Below are positions 1 through 12,373 of a stretch of DNA of 64,000 nucleotides, in pieces. The stretch spans positions 1 to 64,000 of the forward strand of contig MU404165.1 of the NCBI GenBank assembly GCA_022695795.1, written 5' to 3'. Positions within the stretch are counted from its first letter, which is position 1. Each line of letters starts with the position of its first letter. Under the pieces are notes generated by a model. The model did not search any database. It was given only the letters and a program-made list of their open reading frames with translations, and was not told the DNA's origin. The stretch comes from Biscogniauxia marginata (lineage: Eukaryota > Ascomycota > Sordariomycetes > Xylariales > Xylariaceae). The position numbers and the translations under genes were made by a program.

Positions 1-1711
1 TAATAAAACAGTATTTACGAAATTATATTAATTAAAAATAAATAACTAAATAAAATTACTATTAATAACCTAAATAACATATAATATTTCAATTAATAAA
101 AACATAAAAATGTCATTATATAAAACAATATATAAATAAAAAGCGAAAATCTAAAAATAACTAATTAAACTCATAAAAACATTAAAAATAAAAATAAAAG
201 CCTTAAAAACAGAAATATTATCCAAAAAAGTCTAAGTAATATAACGACGATTATAAAAAGAATTATAATTTATTCAAAATAAAATAATAAAATATTATAA
301 CAAAAAAAGAATTAAAAAAAGAATTCTTAAAAAAGGAGACATAATCTACTTACTTTATTAATAATAAAGCGTAACAATAAAAACGCCTTAAATTAAAATA
401 AAACGACTTAATAAGAAATTTAAATTTAAAAAGTTAAAACTATATAAAATCGAGAAAATCATTTTAAATGTTAATTATAAATTAAAACTACTAAAAAAAT
501 CTAAAATATATCTAGTTTTTTATATATTATTACTAAAACTAACACTAAAAAACGCCACGTTAAAAACCTAGAATAAAATTAAAAAAAAAACCAAATAAAT
601 ATAAAATTAAAAATTAATTATAATATTTAGTTAAATAAAAAAGTTATTTACTAAAAAAAACACTTAAAAAACTTAACAAATAAACTTGCGAAGTTCCACC
701 ACTAAAATCTAAATCAATTAAAAAGGCCTAAAAATCGAAATCTTAATCTAATTAAAACTAATCAAAAAAAGAGGAGGCGACTTTAAAAGCAAAACTAACT
801 TATATCACTTTTAAATATCTTTACTCTCCCTTTTTACATTTAACACGCTTTAATTCCTTTAAATTATCAATCCCTTTAAAAATAACCTTTATTATTTTAT
901 TATATTATAACTTTTTTTATTTTTAAATATAATAAATTTTTACGTTTATCGATATACGCTTCTCTTTTAACTTCTCTAGCTTGTTTTTAAACTTCCTATG
1001 TTAAGTAGCGACACGACCGAGCTACTTAAGAGTAAAACCTTAAACGTCGCAAAACGCCTAATTATTTTTAATATAAAAAAGATAACGAGAAGAGTCCGCT
1101 TTAAATAGCTAACAAGGAAGTTTTCGACGTTCGCAATAGTGATATAAAGCTATTCCGATAAAAAACCAAAACACCGCAAAAAAAAAAGAAGTTTTTCGAA
1201 TAACACTCTTCATAAAAGATTATTTAATCACTTTATATATTTAATTAAACATAATTAAAATAAATAAAAAAAGAAAAACCTACTTACTTATTAAAAAGGA
1301 ATCGGAAAAGTGGTATTTAAAAACAAAAACCTTAAAAAAGGAAAAATAATATTACAACCTTATTTAGTTAAATAATTTAAATTACGTAACCTAGGGTTAG
1401 TAATCTCGCGATCTCGCTATTTTTACAAGATTATTACATTTAAAAAAAAACCTTAAATAATAAAAAGGAATATAAAAAAGATAAGATTTCTTTTATATCT
1501 AGTTATTTATTCTAGTTCTTTAGTTATTAATTTAAAACTATAATTACTCTTTAATATTATAATAAAAATACCTTGAAATCTCTTTAACGAATAAAGCATT
1601 ATAAATTACTTAAATTAATCTTAATTTACTATTACTTTTAAATCAAGAAAACCTAGTACGTACTTACTTATAAAGTCACTTGACTAGAAAAACACAAGGA
1701 GGTTCGTCACA
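1..1711 (+). mobile_element. 3' part of a Ty3/Gypsy chromovirus (fragment 0), RIP-degraded
   Basis: The sequence aligns by eye with the integrase C-terminal part, chromodomain tail and 3' untranslated end of the Gypsy copies further right; for example the first 200 bases match about 22567-22760. It runs in the plus sense and ends in an LTR at 1350-1711. The window edge cuts the 5' part, so nothing can be said about its 5' LTR. No coding frame survives: C-to-T and G-to-A changes have made many TAA/TAG codons. An A/G-rich tract just before 1350 is the probable polypurine tract. The minus strand of about 690-1330 carries a degraded homologue of the antisense frame described for elements A and D. 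Confidence 0.8.
1350..1711 (+). repeat. Gypsy 3' LTR of fragment 0
   Basis: This 362-bp LTR ends in GTTCGTCACA. Its start is RIP-altered (TATTAC where the other sense-oriented copies have TGTTAC). The last 200 bases align closely with all other LTRs in the window, while the first third resembles only the LTR at 23801-24159, marking a shared subtype. Confidence 0.8.
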
Positions 1712-2204
1712 CTTTTATAATCCTTGTTTATAATAAAATTTAAAATATAAAACTAAATAAAATAATTTAAATAATATTAATTATAAATTATAAATATAAA
1801 AAATATAAAAAATATTTATTTTATTTTATTTATTTATATAATTAATATATTAATACGAATATATATAAATAAATTATATAAAAAGAAGGGAAAAGACTTA
1901 TAAACCTTTATTTCTTTTATTTAAGCTATTTAAAGTTAAGGTTTATAAGGTTTTTTAAACCTTTATAGCTTCATATTATATATTAAATACTTTATATTAT
2001 AATATATTATAAAGTAATTAATTTTAAATTATATATTTAATATAAGGCTTATAAATACGAAGTTTGTTTATTAGGAAAAGCGGTTAAATTCTTTTATCCT
2101 TTTTTAGGCCCATTATAAGTAATTAATCGTTTATTCACACTTTATCTTTCACTGACCAGCCCCTCATACATGATTACTCCCTACATATTCTCAAACCGTT
2201 CAAC
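1712..2204. other. AT-rich spacer, no gene seen
   Basis: This is very AT-rich sequence with simple A/T runs between the fragment-0 LTR and the decayed gene at 2205. No coding frame, LTR or RNA gene is recognisable. It is probably RIP-affected flank or an unidentifiable old repeat. Confidence 0.5.
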
Positions 2205-3169
2205 ATGTCTCCGCAAAGTTAAAAGAAGTCCTCGAAAGCAGCCCAGTTTTTTCCAAAGCCTTCCTACAAGGACCTTTACAATTTTATTCTTACTAAGAAG
2301 GCAAAGCAGCATAGAGCGAGGGATTTAGGGGACGTGCCTCTCAGCAAAGTTGATCTAGTTGATTTCAAGATCACGCTTGCCCGCATTAACTTTAACACTG
2401 GGACCTCTAAAGATAAACGATTAAGCAATCTTGAACTTGCGTATCTCGATTACATACACCGTGTACAGACTCGGGAACATAAGTACAAAAATAAAGACAT
2501 CTCCTTTGTCAGGTCTACCGGTCTGAACTGGCCACTGCGGGTGATATAGTAGACTCTTACGAACGCTTTCTCAAGTTGCGCATCGAAAAGGACGAGTCAA
2601 AGGCCGACGACCCGACTCTGCAAGAGAAAACTATGATAGAGCGTTACTCATTGGAAATCTTACCGTAAGGGACCTACAAACACATTCATAGATATTACAG
2701 TAACCTAGCAGGTGGATAAACTAATTTGAAGGCAGGCTGCCCGATGATAATCGCTTCTTAGATTTAGGACTCCAAGCGCGACTTTGGTCTTCTCCTAGGT
2801 CCCTGTGACGATTCCAATTCACATTTTATATGCTGCCTCACAAACTTGATTGACCTTGAGAATAAAAAGATCTGTTATACTAAGATATTGACAGCTGCCT
2901 TCTTGGCTAAGAAATATGAGGGAGCTAGGGTAAGTCATTATGTCCCCCTTTATTTTCACGTTTTGCTTACGCAATGGGAGATCATTATGATTTCTATTTC
3001 GGGCAGAAGGTTCAGGTTGTTGCTGTTTCTTTGAGATAAGGACGATACTTGGTTGAGAATGTCAGACATTATCCGCATGGATGAGGACCAGGATGCTGAC
3101 CGGAACGAGCATAAATATTTTCAGGGTGCCTGTTGGATTTTAGCGAGCGGTGTAGAGAAACTCCATTAG
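2205..3169 (+). pseudogene. Decayed protein-coding gene of unknown function
   Basis: An ATG at 2205 opens a frame with a stop at codon 6 (AGT TAA AAG, as expected from CAA by RIP). It then reads on coherently to about 2510, where a 1-nt frame change is needed. The second frame runs from 2510 to the stop at 3167-3169, broken by TAA/TAG/TGA at 2666, in the 2720-2770 stretch and at 3032. The conceptual product is about 320 residues, hydrophilic, rich in Lys/Glu/Asp, with coherent stretches such as RSELATAGDIVDSYERFLK and DTWLRMSDIIRMDEDQDAD. GC content is clearly higher than in the flanking retroelements. I do not recognise the family. It may be a host gene or the cargo of an old repeat. Splicing could remove part of the damage, but the stop at codon 6 could not be avoided if 2205 is the start. 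Confidence 0.5.
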
Positions 3170-3877
3170 ATTGTAACTACTTAGGTAACGTGAGGCACCC
3201 TTTTTGGAGATAGATGCACCTGAGTTGATGATGTTCATTTTAGGAAAAATGTGTTATTTACTTTAGTTTAGTGAGGCTTATATTTCAATAGATGATTCGT
3301 ATCATATGGCAAATTTCCTTCCCATTACCTCAACATATCTTCTGAACAGATACATACGCGGATATATAGATTGCAAGACACCCCAACATAGTTAGAAACC
3401 TACCCAGGCGAAAAGAAAAATAAAAGAGAAAAAGATCAATCCCTACATAGATATATTCTGTGACAAAATGCATGGTTCGTTTATATAAGACAACAGATAT
3501 AAAAAGAGATTTATCAAATGCCGCTATAAAGGTCAGGCCTTCTATCTATATCTATATTTCCCTATCTTTTCAAATTTTTTCTCTCTATCTCGTTCCCTCG
3601 TATGGAAAGTGCTTTTATAATACCAATAATCAGTAATGACCAAGTTCCACAAAAATGGTCTCCCCTTATCCTGATGCAATTGGCTTCATTTTGCCATTAA
3701 TGGGGGTACACGCCATATCAACCTAGTAAAAAGATAATTTTATTGGTTATTGTAATGGTTTATACATTGGGATTATATATGTTACTAAAGGTTTAGATGC
3801 AAAGCTTACGCCGATTAGCTGCTCACAGTGTCTACAGTACCACCTGCCCCTTTTCTAAGTCCCTCGTGATAACAAGT
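3170..3877. other. Spacer between decayed gene and element B, no gene seen
   Basis: This is moderately AT-rich, apparently unique sequence up to the LTR at 3878. It contains short T-rich and TATC-like runs near 3540-3600 but no coding frame or repeat boundary that I can support. Confidence 0.5.
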
Positions 3878-4324
3878 TGTGACGAACCTCCCTGTGTGTT
3901 CCTAGTCAGCTAACTTCACAGGTAAGTACGTACTAGGTTTTCTTGATTTGAAGGTAACAATGGGTTAAAATTGGTTTAATTAATTCACAATGTTATGTTC
4001 GTTAAAGAGGTTTCAAGGTACTCTTATTATAGTATCAAAAAGTGACTATAGTTTTAGATTAATAGCTAAAGAACTAAAAATAAATAACTAAATATATAAA
4101 GAGATTTTAATCTATTTATGAAAAAAAGAAGAAGAAGTAATGTCTTGTATTCTTCATATCTTCTCTTTAATTCTCTATGGATTTATAAAGAGAGTTATAA
4201 AGAATCCCACTTCTCTTTAATTCTCTGTGGATTTATAAGGAGAGTTATAAAGAATCCTACTTTAAGTCACAAGACCCCTAAAGTCACGTAACCTTTTCCC
4301 GTTTTATCCTTATTAGTCGTAACA
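3878..4324 (-). repeat. Element B 3' LTR
   Basis: On the plus strand it reads TGTGACGAACC...CGTAACA, the inverse of the sense LTR. Its U3-side part contains two adjacent near-identical units of about 50 bp (about 4158-4260, each with CTCTTTAATTCTCT and AAAGAATCC). The LTR at 18439 has the same two units; the element A LTRs lack them. Confidence 0.85.
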
Positions 4325-5060
4325 TTATTTCTTTCCTTCTTTTGTTTTTGTCCCAAAACAATCGAGTAGATTTTTTTTTTTATCTCATTATTTATTATAC
4401 TTCCTAGAAAAGTAACTAAATCTTTTACGTGTATAAATAAGAAATCCTTATTTAAATATCGTAAGGAACTAGCTTGCGCGATTTCTTAATTTGGTTTTAA
4501 AGTCATACCTTATTCCTAGTGTTTTAATAAAGGCTTATCTTATAAAATATTAAAGGGTTATAATAAGTGTTAAAATTATAATGTTTTAAATGTGTCGTTT
4601 TACGATAAAAACCTTATTTTGTTATCTTCTCTTAAGAATCTTTATATTAAGAAGTTACGGGTTAATCATAAAAAACGTGCTATTAAACAAGCATTTTTAG
4701 ACTTTTAACGTCGTTATTAAAAGGAGGCTTATTAAGAATTTAAGCGTCAACAAGCCAAGGCTAGCGAGGCTTTAAGTTGTTTAATTCGTTTAAACTAATA
4801 ATAAAACTTTTTATAAGAAAAAGGTATAAAGTTTATTTAAAAAGGTTTTTAAAACTTAAACGAGATAAAAAAGTAGAAACGTATTAAAGCAAAATAAAAA
4901 CGCCTTAATAAAGAATAACAACGCACGAAGAAATCGCTATATTAATTTAAATCTAAGTAAAACATGCTTATTTCGAAGGTCTTCCCCTCTTTCAACTGGT
5001 CTTAACTGGATTCTTAGGCTTCCTTAATCGATCTAGATTCTAGCGGTGAAAATTCACGAG
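4325..5060 (+). pseudogene. Degraded antisense accessory frame of element B
   Basis: The plus strand of this stretch is antisense to the pol gene of element B. It shows a coherent frame around 4450-4800 (for example LILLSSLKNLYIKKLRVNH) and a downstream block KRLNKE-stop-QRTK that matches KRLIKESQRIK in the antisense frame of element A. Stops are TAA/TAG of the RIP type. The N-terminal half differs strongly from the A and D versions, so B belongs to a separate lineage of the same accessory gene. No start codon can be fixed. Function unknown. Confidence 0.45.
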
Positions 5061-5305
5061 TTTATCCGCTAGATTTTTTAGGTGTTTAAGTGGTTCCTAA
5101 GTATTTTCTTTTAATGGGTAACTTTTTCACTTAATAAAATATTATAACTAACTTCCGACCCGTTTTAAATCCAGTATTTTTTCTACTTCGTACTTATTAA
5201 GGTTTTCCTTAAATTCTAGTTAGTTTTCTAGTATAACGTTATTTAATGCTAATTTTAAAAGCGAAATATAAAATATAAAATGTATTTTAAATCTTTTTAG
5301 TAATG

Positions 5306-5668
5306 TGTGACGAACCTCCCTATGTGTTCCTAGTCAACTGACTTCACAGGTAAATACGTACTAGGTTTTCTTAATTTAAAGGTAATAATGAGTTAAGATT
5401 GGTTTAATTAATTCACAATGTTATGTTCGTTAAAAAGGTTTCAAGGTACTTTTACTATAATATCAAAGAGTAACTATAGTCTTAGATTAATAACTAAGGA
5501 ACTAGAATGAATAACTAGATACACAAGGAAATTCCAATTTACTTATACTTATTTCTCTTTTCTTTAAAATAAGTAAGTCGCTAAATCGCTTTACCAAGGG
5601 GAGCGATTTACTGATTCTCTCGTTAAACCACGTGACCAGTACGTAGTTCCATTTTAAGGTTCGTAACA
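5306..5668 (-). repeat. Element A 3' LTR
   Basis: This 363-bp LTR on the minus strand begins TGTGACGAACC and ends TTCGTAACA as written on the plus strand. It matches the LTR at 12374-12757 throughout except for transitions and one 21-bp duplication in the latter. Confidence 0.85.
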
Positions 5669-5778
5669 TCATTCTTCCTCTTTAAAGATCTTTATCCCAA
5701 AGATAAAAAAAAGGCCCTACTATCCTTCTTTCTTATTTATTACTTTTTTTAAGCTACCTTATTTTTCTTTCCTTTATT

Positions 5779-6426
5779 ATGTCTCATCGCATAATTAAAG
5801 CTCAAAAAGAAGTCTTTAATCACTCACGGCGTGCCGAGAAATAAGTAGAAAATAAGGTTACTTTTTTAAAAGCTATTTCCTTAAACGGAAAAAAAGAAAT
5901 AACTTATTTTTATTATAAACATTCTAAAAAGGAATATATAACTTTTAATAATTTTGATTATTATGTTAAATATATCTAGTTAAACTAAACTCGTTATAAC
6001 GTATTTAAAATTACGTGTAAAGATATAGCCGAAATTTTAGAATAATTTCAAAAAGTTAAAGCTAAGTTAAAAGCGGCGAAATCTCGTTATTAAGTTATAT
6101 AACTAACTATTAAGAAAAAAATAAACCACGTACGCCGTCTACGTACTAAACGTCGGTTATAGTCAAGTAAGTTACGTAAAATAGTTGCTCGGGGTCTTAA
6201 TTCCCTCGAGGAATTAAAGCGCGTCAAGCGCGAGGAAAAAAAACAAAAACGTCTTATTAAAGAATCGCAACGTATAAAGGGATCGCAACGTCAATTTAAA
6301 TCTTCGCAGGGTTTACCTACTTCTAAGGCCTACCCTTTTTCCTTCCTTGATCGTTCCCAACAGGATCAAGACTTCGATATCTAGGCCTTTCTAGCCGGTT
6401 TAAATTCTAGCGGTAAAAATCCTTAA
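5779..6426 (+). pseudogene. Antisense accessory frame (aORF) of element A
   Basis: A 216-codon frame runs antisense to pol between the 3' LTR and the chromodomain. It starts with MSHRIIKAQKE and is interrupted only by TAA/TAG codons of the RIP type. The same-position frame of element D starts MSYRIIKLRKE, and the two share many blocks in register (ENKVTF/KNKVTF, RYNVF, SSKLRK, LKRVKRE, SFLD), so the conservation is at protein level. The predicted product is basic and helical, with a Lys/Arg-rich C-terminal half. Its last 110 bases overlap the end of pol tail to tail (pol stop about 6317-6319). The terminal TAA may itself be RIP-made, because the equivalent codon in fragment 0 is CAA. I do not know its function. 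Confidence 0.55.
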
Positions 6427-8623
6427 TTTCATTTGTCAGGTTCTTTAAATGCTTAAGTGGTTCCTAAGTGTTTTCTTCCGGTGAATAGCCTTCTTATTTA
6501 ACAAAATACTACAGCTAACTTCCGACTTATTTTAAATTTAATATCTTTTTTATTTCGTACTTATTAGGGTTTTCTTTAAATTTTAATTAATTTTCTAGTA
6601 TAACGTTATTTAATGCTGGTTTTAAAAGCGAAATATAAAATATAAGATATATTTTAAATCTTTTTAATAATACTAGTTTATAGTTAACTTTCGAAATAAT
6701 CTTTTTAATTTTATATAGTTCTAATTTCTTAAATTTAAGTTTTTTATTAAGTCACTTTGTTTTAATTTAAGGTGTTTTTAATGTTACACTTTATCGTTAA
6801 CAGAGTAAGTAAACCATATCTCCTCTCTTGAGAATTAATCCCTTAATTTTTTTTTCATTATAATACTTTGTCATTTTGTCTTAAATGAATTGTAATTCTT
6901 TTTATAGCCGTTATTATACTGCTTAAATCTTTTTAAATAGTACTTCTGCTTTTAAGGCCTTTGTTTCGATTTTTAGTGCTTCCGTGAGTTCGATCGGTTG
7001 TTTTTGGGCTTCCGCCTTTTACCTATATACTGCCTTGTGTAGTGACATTTTCATGTCTTCGTTAATCGAAATGTTATATGCTATTTAAGCCATTAATAGT
7101 AATTCTACCTAGTTATTTATTTCCTAGTTAATATAGCTTCGTAAGTATTATTTTATTATTTGGTTTAGTCTCTTTATTTATTTGTCGGTTTAGGGGTGAT
7201 ACGCTATAAACAATTTTTGCTTAATTCTTATTCGTTTTATTAGGCTAGTCTAAAATTTTAACGTAAATAACTTGTCTCTATTTAAAATAACACGTTTTAA
7301 TAGCTTATATTTATTAACGTACTCTCTTAAAAAGCTAAAAACTAATTGTTTTATTATGCTTAATTCGTTAAATAATAAGAAGTAGACATATTTCGTGAGT
7401 TTATTAATAATTACTTATATATTATTATAGGGTATTTCTATAGTAAGATCTTTTAATTTTAAGAGTTTCATTACGAAATCTTATACAATTATATTTTATG
7501 CTTTATTAAGTATCTAGGTTAGTTATAGTAATTCGTATGGTTTATATCGTGATGTTTTAGCCTTATTATAAATGTTATAATTCTTTATAATTCTTTTAAC
7601 TATTTATCATATTTCTAGAAAGTTGAATTCTTCTTAAAGTCGTTTTACTGTTTTGAAAATCCCTTGGTGGCCGTGTAAAGGATATTCGTGAAATTCTTTA
7701 ACGAATTCGTCCTATATTCGTTTTAATATATATACCTTTTCCTTATACGAAAGAAGTTCGTCGCTAGATCCTTGCTAAGACTATAATTATTTTTCTTTTT
7801 AATTGTAATTTTCCTTAAAACGTTATTTTTAGTCTCTTATATTAATTCGCATATAAACTAATACAACTAATTTGTTATTTTGTTACTAAAACATCTAGAT
7901 ATCTTTTTTGTTGATTTTTGATTTATAATCTCCCTTTTTATTAAGAAGATCTATTTAAATATTTTCTTTTCCTTTAATATACTAAATTTTAAAATTAAAC
8001 TTAAATAAGAAGATCATTTAACGTTTATATCTTTAATTAAGCGTTTATATTATTATAAATCGTGTAAAGTTCTTATAGTTTAAGTAAATATCGATAGGTT
8101 CCTTAGTTCCGCTAAGCCATGGTTCTTATTCCTTTAGTGCTTTAATAACTACTAACAATTCCTTATTATAGATTTAATAGTTTAGTTTAGCACTATATAG
8201 TGCTTTAAATAGGTACACGACTAGGTATTATTTCTTATTATCTTTTAATTGCTTTAAGACTGCTTTAATAGCGAAATCTAAAGCGTTTATTCTTAATTGT
8301 TTCTTTTTATTTTCGTTTAAAAATTTATATATAACCTCACTAGTTATAACTTCTTTTAGCTACCGAAAAGCTTGTTTAGCTTTTTCAGTGAAATGAAAAG
8401 CCTTTCTTATTTTTATTAGGATAGTTAATTCTATTAATAGTTTAGCGATGCGCCCGAAATCTTTAATGAGTTATTTAACATAATTAATAAAGCCAAGAAA
8501 TGCGTGTATATTTATAACATTCTTAGGTTCTAATTAATCCTTAACTATTACTATTTTTCCTTTTTAAATGCGGATTTTCCCTGGATTTATTATAAACCCT
8601 AAATAGTTTAGTTTTTTAACATG

Positions 8624-8833
8624 CTATTTACTTTTAGTTAAATAAATAAGTAGGTTCGCCTCTTCCAGGGCTTTTAACACTTGCTTTACATGTTTTTTAT
8701 GCTCCTTCTCATTTTTTAAGTAAATTAAGATATTATTTAAGTAAACGAATATAAATTTATCTAAAAACTTACGAAAAACTATTATAATTATATGTTGAAA
8801 TGTAGCAAGTGCGTTAGTAAGTCTAAATAGCAT
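8624..8833 (-). pseudogene. Reverse transcriptase core remnant of element A
   Basis: This is the longest uninterrupted pol piece in element A. It reads FRLTNALATFQ, a HIIIIVFRKFLDKFIFVYL stretch and NNILIYLKNEKEHKKHV, which is the palm region of Ty3/Gypsy RT (usual pattern FGL.NAPATFQ ... YLDDILIYS). Both aspartates of the YLDD site are Asn, so the enzyme would be dead even without the flanking stops. Confidence 0.85.
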
Positions 8834-11800
8834 AACCTTATACTTATAATGTTTATATATTATTCGAAAGGCTATATATTATTCGTGTCTCTTAGCTATT
8901 TTAATTATATAATATTCATTGCGAAGGTTTAATACTATAAAGATTTAGGCTTTATTAATTTATTCTCTTATAAGTTTTATTAATAATAATAAATACCCGT
9001 TTTTCTTGGTTATTTTATTAAGGTGTTAATAGTCGATTACTCGTCGCCACACTAGATTTCCTTCTTTATTAACACGTTACTTCCCGTTTTTATCGACTTT
9101 AAGTACCATAATTACCGGGTATCTTAATAAGGATTCGAATTTTCGAATATATCCTTTGTTAAGATCCTTTTAAATTCCTTTTTATAGTGCTTTTTGTTTT
9201 TCCTAATTTATAAAATATATTAAGAATAATTTTAGTTATTTTCCTTTTTTAAAGTGGATTTAGTGATCTTACTAGTTATGTTTTAATAATTCTTTTTTTG
9301 TTTTATCTTTAAATAATTTATAAAAACGGAGGTACTCGCGCGGTACTCTCTTCGTTAGATCTTTAGGCTTAGTTATTTAAATTATATAAGCGATATGTTT
9401 CGTTTTTGTATTCGTTTTTCTGGAGTTACTTGCGATACTTATCTCGTAACCCGTAGTGGTTAACTCCTCTTATTTCTAATTCTAATAAAGCGTGTTTATC
9501 TCGAAATTTATTCGTGGATTACTTCTTTTAAACTAATTCATTTTTAAGATTATATCGTGATTTAATATGTATATAATGTTAAAAATAACTTGTTTAAAAT
9601 GCCTTTAAATAGTTATTAAAAAAGGAATTATTTTTCTTAGCACCTTATTATTTTCGTAACTAGATATACTTCTTTTAAAGTTTTATAGCTTATACGGATT
9701 TTATTTATATACTTATAATATTCTGTCTTTTTAAGCTACCTTTATTAAAATATAACTTTTGTTTGCTTTTAAATCTATTAAGGCTTTATACTTCCTTTTA
9801 TTATACCTAACTCTAGTTATAATAGTATTATTAAGTCCCGACTGGACTTCATATAAGGACTTGTTATTTATGGCTTCTCGCTGCCTTACTAGTAAGAGCT
9901 TTTACCGTTTTTTGGTTTTCCACGTCTCTTCTTTTTTAGTTTTCTTTTAGTTACTATAACCCGGATGTCCTTCTATTCTTAAGCTTTCATAAGAGCGTGT
10001 TTCTAGTAATTATTACTTAAATAGTCTCTTTAATTACTCTTTACATAATAAGGAGTAAAAGGTTTATTCTTTATATAAAACCTTACATATTAAAATTTTA
10101 ATTCTTTTTCGAGAGCCTTTTTATAACTTAAGTCTATTTTGTTAACTCGGAATTTCTTAAAGTTCTGGATTATCCTTAAATAAAATGAATAATTATTAAG
10201 TTTATTTGTTAAAGGTATTTTAATGTCTCCCCTTAGGTTTATATTAATTTTTAAAAGTTTTCCTCTTTTTTTGAGGTATATTTTAATGATTTATTTATAG
10301 CCCCGTTTAGTCGCACGTGTTTTTACTTATTACTTTATTAAGTGTTTCCCTATAAAGCCGAATAAATTAATGTCGTATTTAGTTCGTTTTTTAAGCTATT
10401 ATAAAAGATGTAGTCCTTTTTATAATTCCTATAATTCTTCCTTAATCTCGTCTTTTTCGAAACCTGCTCCGAGTAAGTCGTGTATGTCGCATAGTACTAA
10501 AATATAACACATATAACCCTTAGTAATTACTTCGTTACTTTTTTCGGAACCGGGGTGAAGATAATATGCTCGAGAAAAATGTGGCCATCGTAAGGTGTCA
10601 TTATAAATACACTTATTTTCTTTTATGTTATTACTTTCTAGTTCTTAAGGATAGTAACCGGCTTTATCCTTAAAACTTTTATGTATTTAATAAGCGTTAT
10701 TAGTGTAAAAGCTCTAATGTAACGATATATGTTTTCTTGAGCTTTAATGAATGTTATAGTTATTATTTATATAAAACCTTTAATTTAAGTTGTTATACTG
10801 GTTTTTTCTTTAATAGGTTTCGTATTTGTCGTTTTTATAGTGGCTTTAATATAGATCACCATGGTTTAACTTAATTCCTAAGTCGTATCCTAATTTGTAG
10901 TTATTATATATGTATAGTAATTCGCCCTTATTATATTTTTATCTAGCTTGTTTTAGTGTAAGATATCCTAAATACGAATGGTTATCCTTTAAACAATCCT
11001 TACGATTAACTTAATAAGATTTACAAACTTTTTTTATAAAGGTTTCCTTAAATTTTTCTACTTTGATAGTGTTAATAGTAAATACTTAGTTTATTTTTTT
11101 GTTATTTTTAAATTAAACCCTTGCCTTAACGACTCTTTTCTTAGGTTAAGGAATCCCTCTTGTTTTTAGTTCTTATTTCTTAGAACTTCGGCACTCGTTT
11201 TTATAATGTCTTTTTTTTCTGTAATTAAAACACTTAATAGTTAATTTATCTCGTTTCTTTTATTCCTTTTAAATAACGTTAATTTTAATGGGGTTTGACT
11301 TAGTTTTAATGCTTTTCCTGGTTCCGGTACCGCTTTTATGATTTCCTCTTTTCAGTTAATCGCTATTCCTTCGTTATACCGTCTTTTTCTTTTTAAGGTA
11401 CCGTTCGAAGTTCTCGTTATTAATGGTAATTGCTATTATAACGTAGTTATTAAACTTTCCTGGGTTCCTTTCTTTATATAGGTTTATTTTATATAACTCA
11501 TTCTTTACATAGTTTTTTAATTCTTAATAAAATAAGTAATATAGGCTTCTAATAAGTAGTTGTAATTAACTTACGAGTTCTTTAAACTTAATAACGTAGT
11601 TTAAAGTCTTTTTATTTTATCGTAGTTTATAAAGTCGAGCTTCGGCTTGTTACTTAAGGATTAAATTACCGAACATAGATCTAAGTTGTTTTTTAAACTC
11701 CTTATAATTCTTGAAGACTTTCTTCGTATCTTCTTAAGTGTTTGATCTATTTTTTAAATAATTCTTTAACACTAGTTAAAACCAGGTTAAGGCGGTTCCG

Positions 11801-12373
11801 GCGAGGAGCTAGGATATCGTGAGAACCTTTTATTCCTTAATAATAATTATTCCATAATAAAACCGTAAATAGGTTTTAACCTAAATCAAAAATCCTTTTA
11901 AATCGCTTAACCCATTATATTTACTAGGTATAATTAGTTTAAAACCCTTTATATCGAGGGTTATTATATTATCTTTATCGTTTAAGTTATTAAGGTCGTT
12001 ATCGTTTAAGGGTGGTTATTTATCTTTAAGAGGTAGGGGTTATCTTGTTTATTTGTCTTCTTTTTTAGGTATTTCTTCCTCCTCTTTTTCTTTTTCCTTA
12101 AATGATTCTTCTTACTAAGCTTCCGAGATGTCCTCTTATGACTCTTTTTTAGTTATAACTATAATAAACTCTTGTGTTGGTTCCTTTAAACCTTTTAGTT
12201 ATATCGTAAAAAAACCTAAAGCTTTTATTTAAAAACTTATTAATTGTTATTCTTTTATTTATTTCTTTTCTTATTACCCTTTAATTTTAGGGGGTATACT
12301 TATCCTGGGATTGTTCGACTAAAAATCCCTTCTTTTAAACCAATGTTAAGCATTAATTAAAGAGCTATTAAAA

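Larger units (their letters stand above)
3878..5305 (-). mobile_element. Gypsy element B, left (3') part, interrupted by element A
   Basis: This is the 3' end of a minus-strand Gypsy element: its 3' LTR (3878-4324), the antisense accessory frame on the plus strand, and part of the chromodomain-coding end of pol. At 5305/5306 the sequence is cut by element A and resumes at 12758. The five bases before the cut (taatg, 5301-5305) and after element A (tagtg, 12758-12762) are a target duplication differing by one G-to-A change, as RIP would cause. The 447-bp LTR pairs with the 448-bp LTR at 18439-18886, which shares an insert absent from element A's LTRs. Confidence 0.8.

Noticed and set aside
9759..9950. 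63-codon plus-strand frame, with a near-identical partner at 28264-28455 on the minus strand
   Set aside because: Both are the antisense shadow of the protease region of elements A and D. The similarity reflects retroelement homology, not a separate gene.
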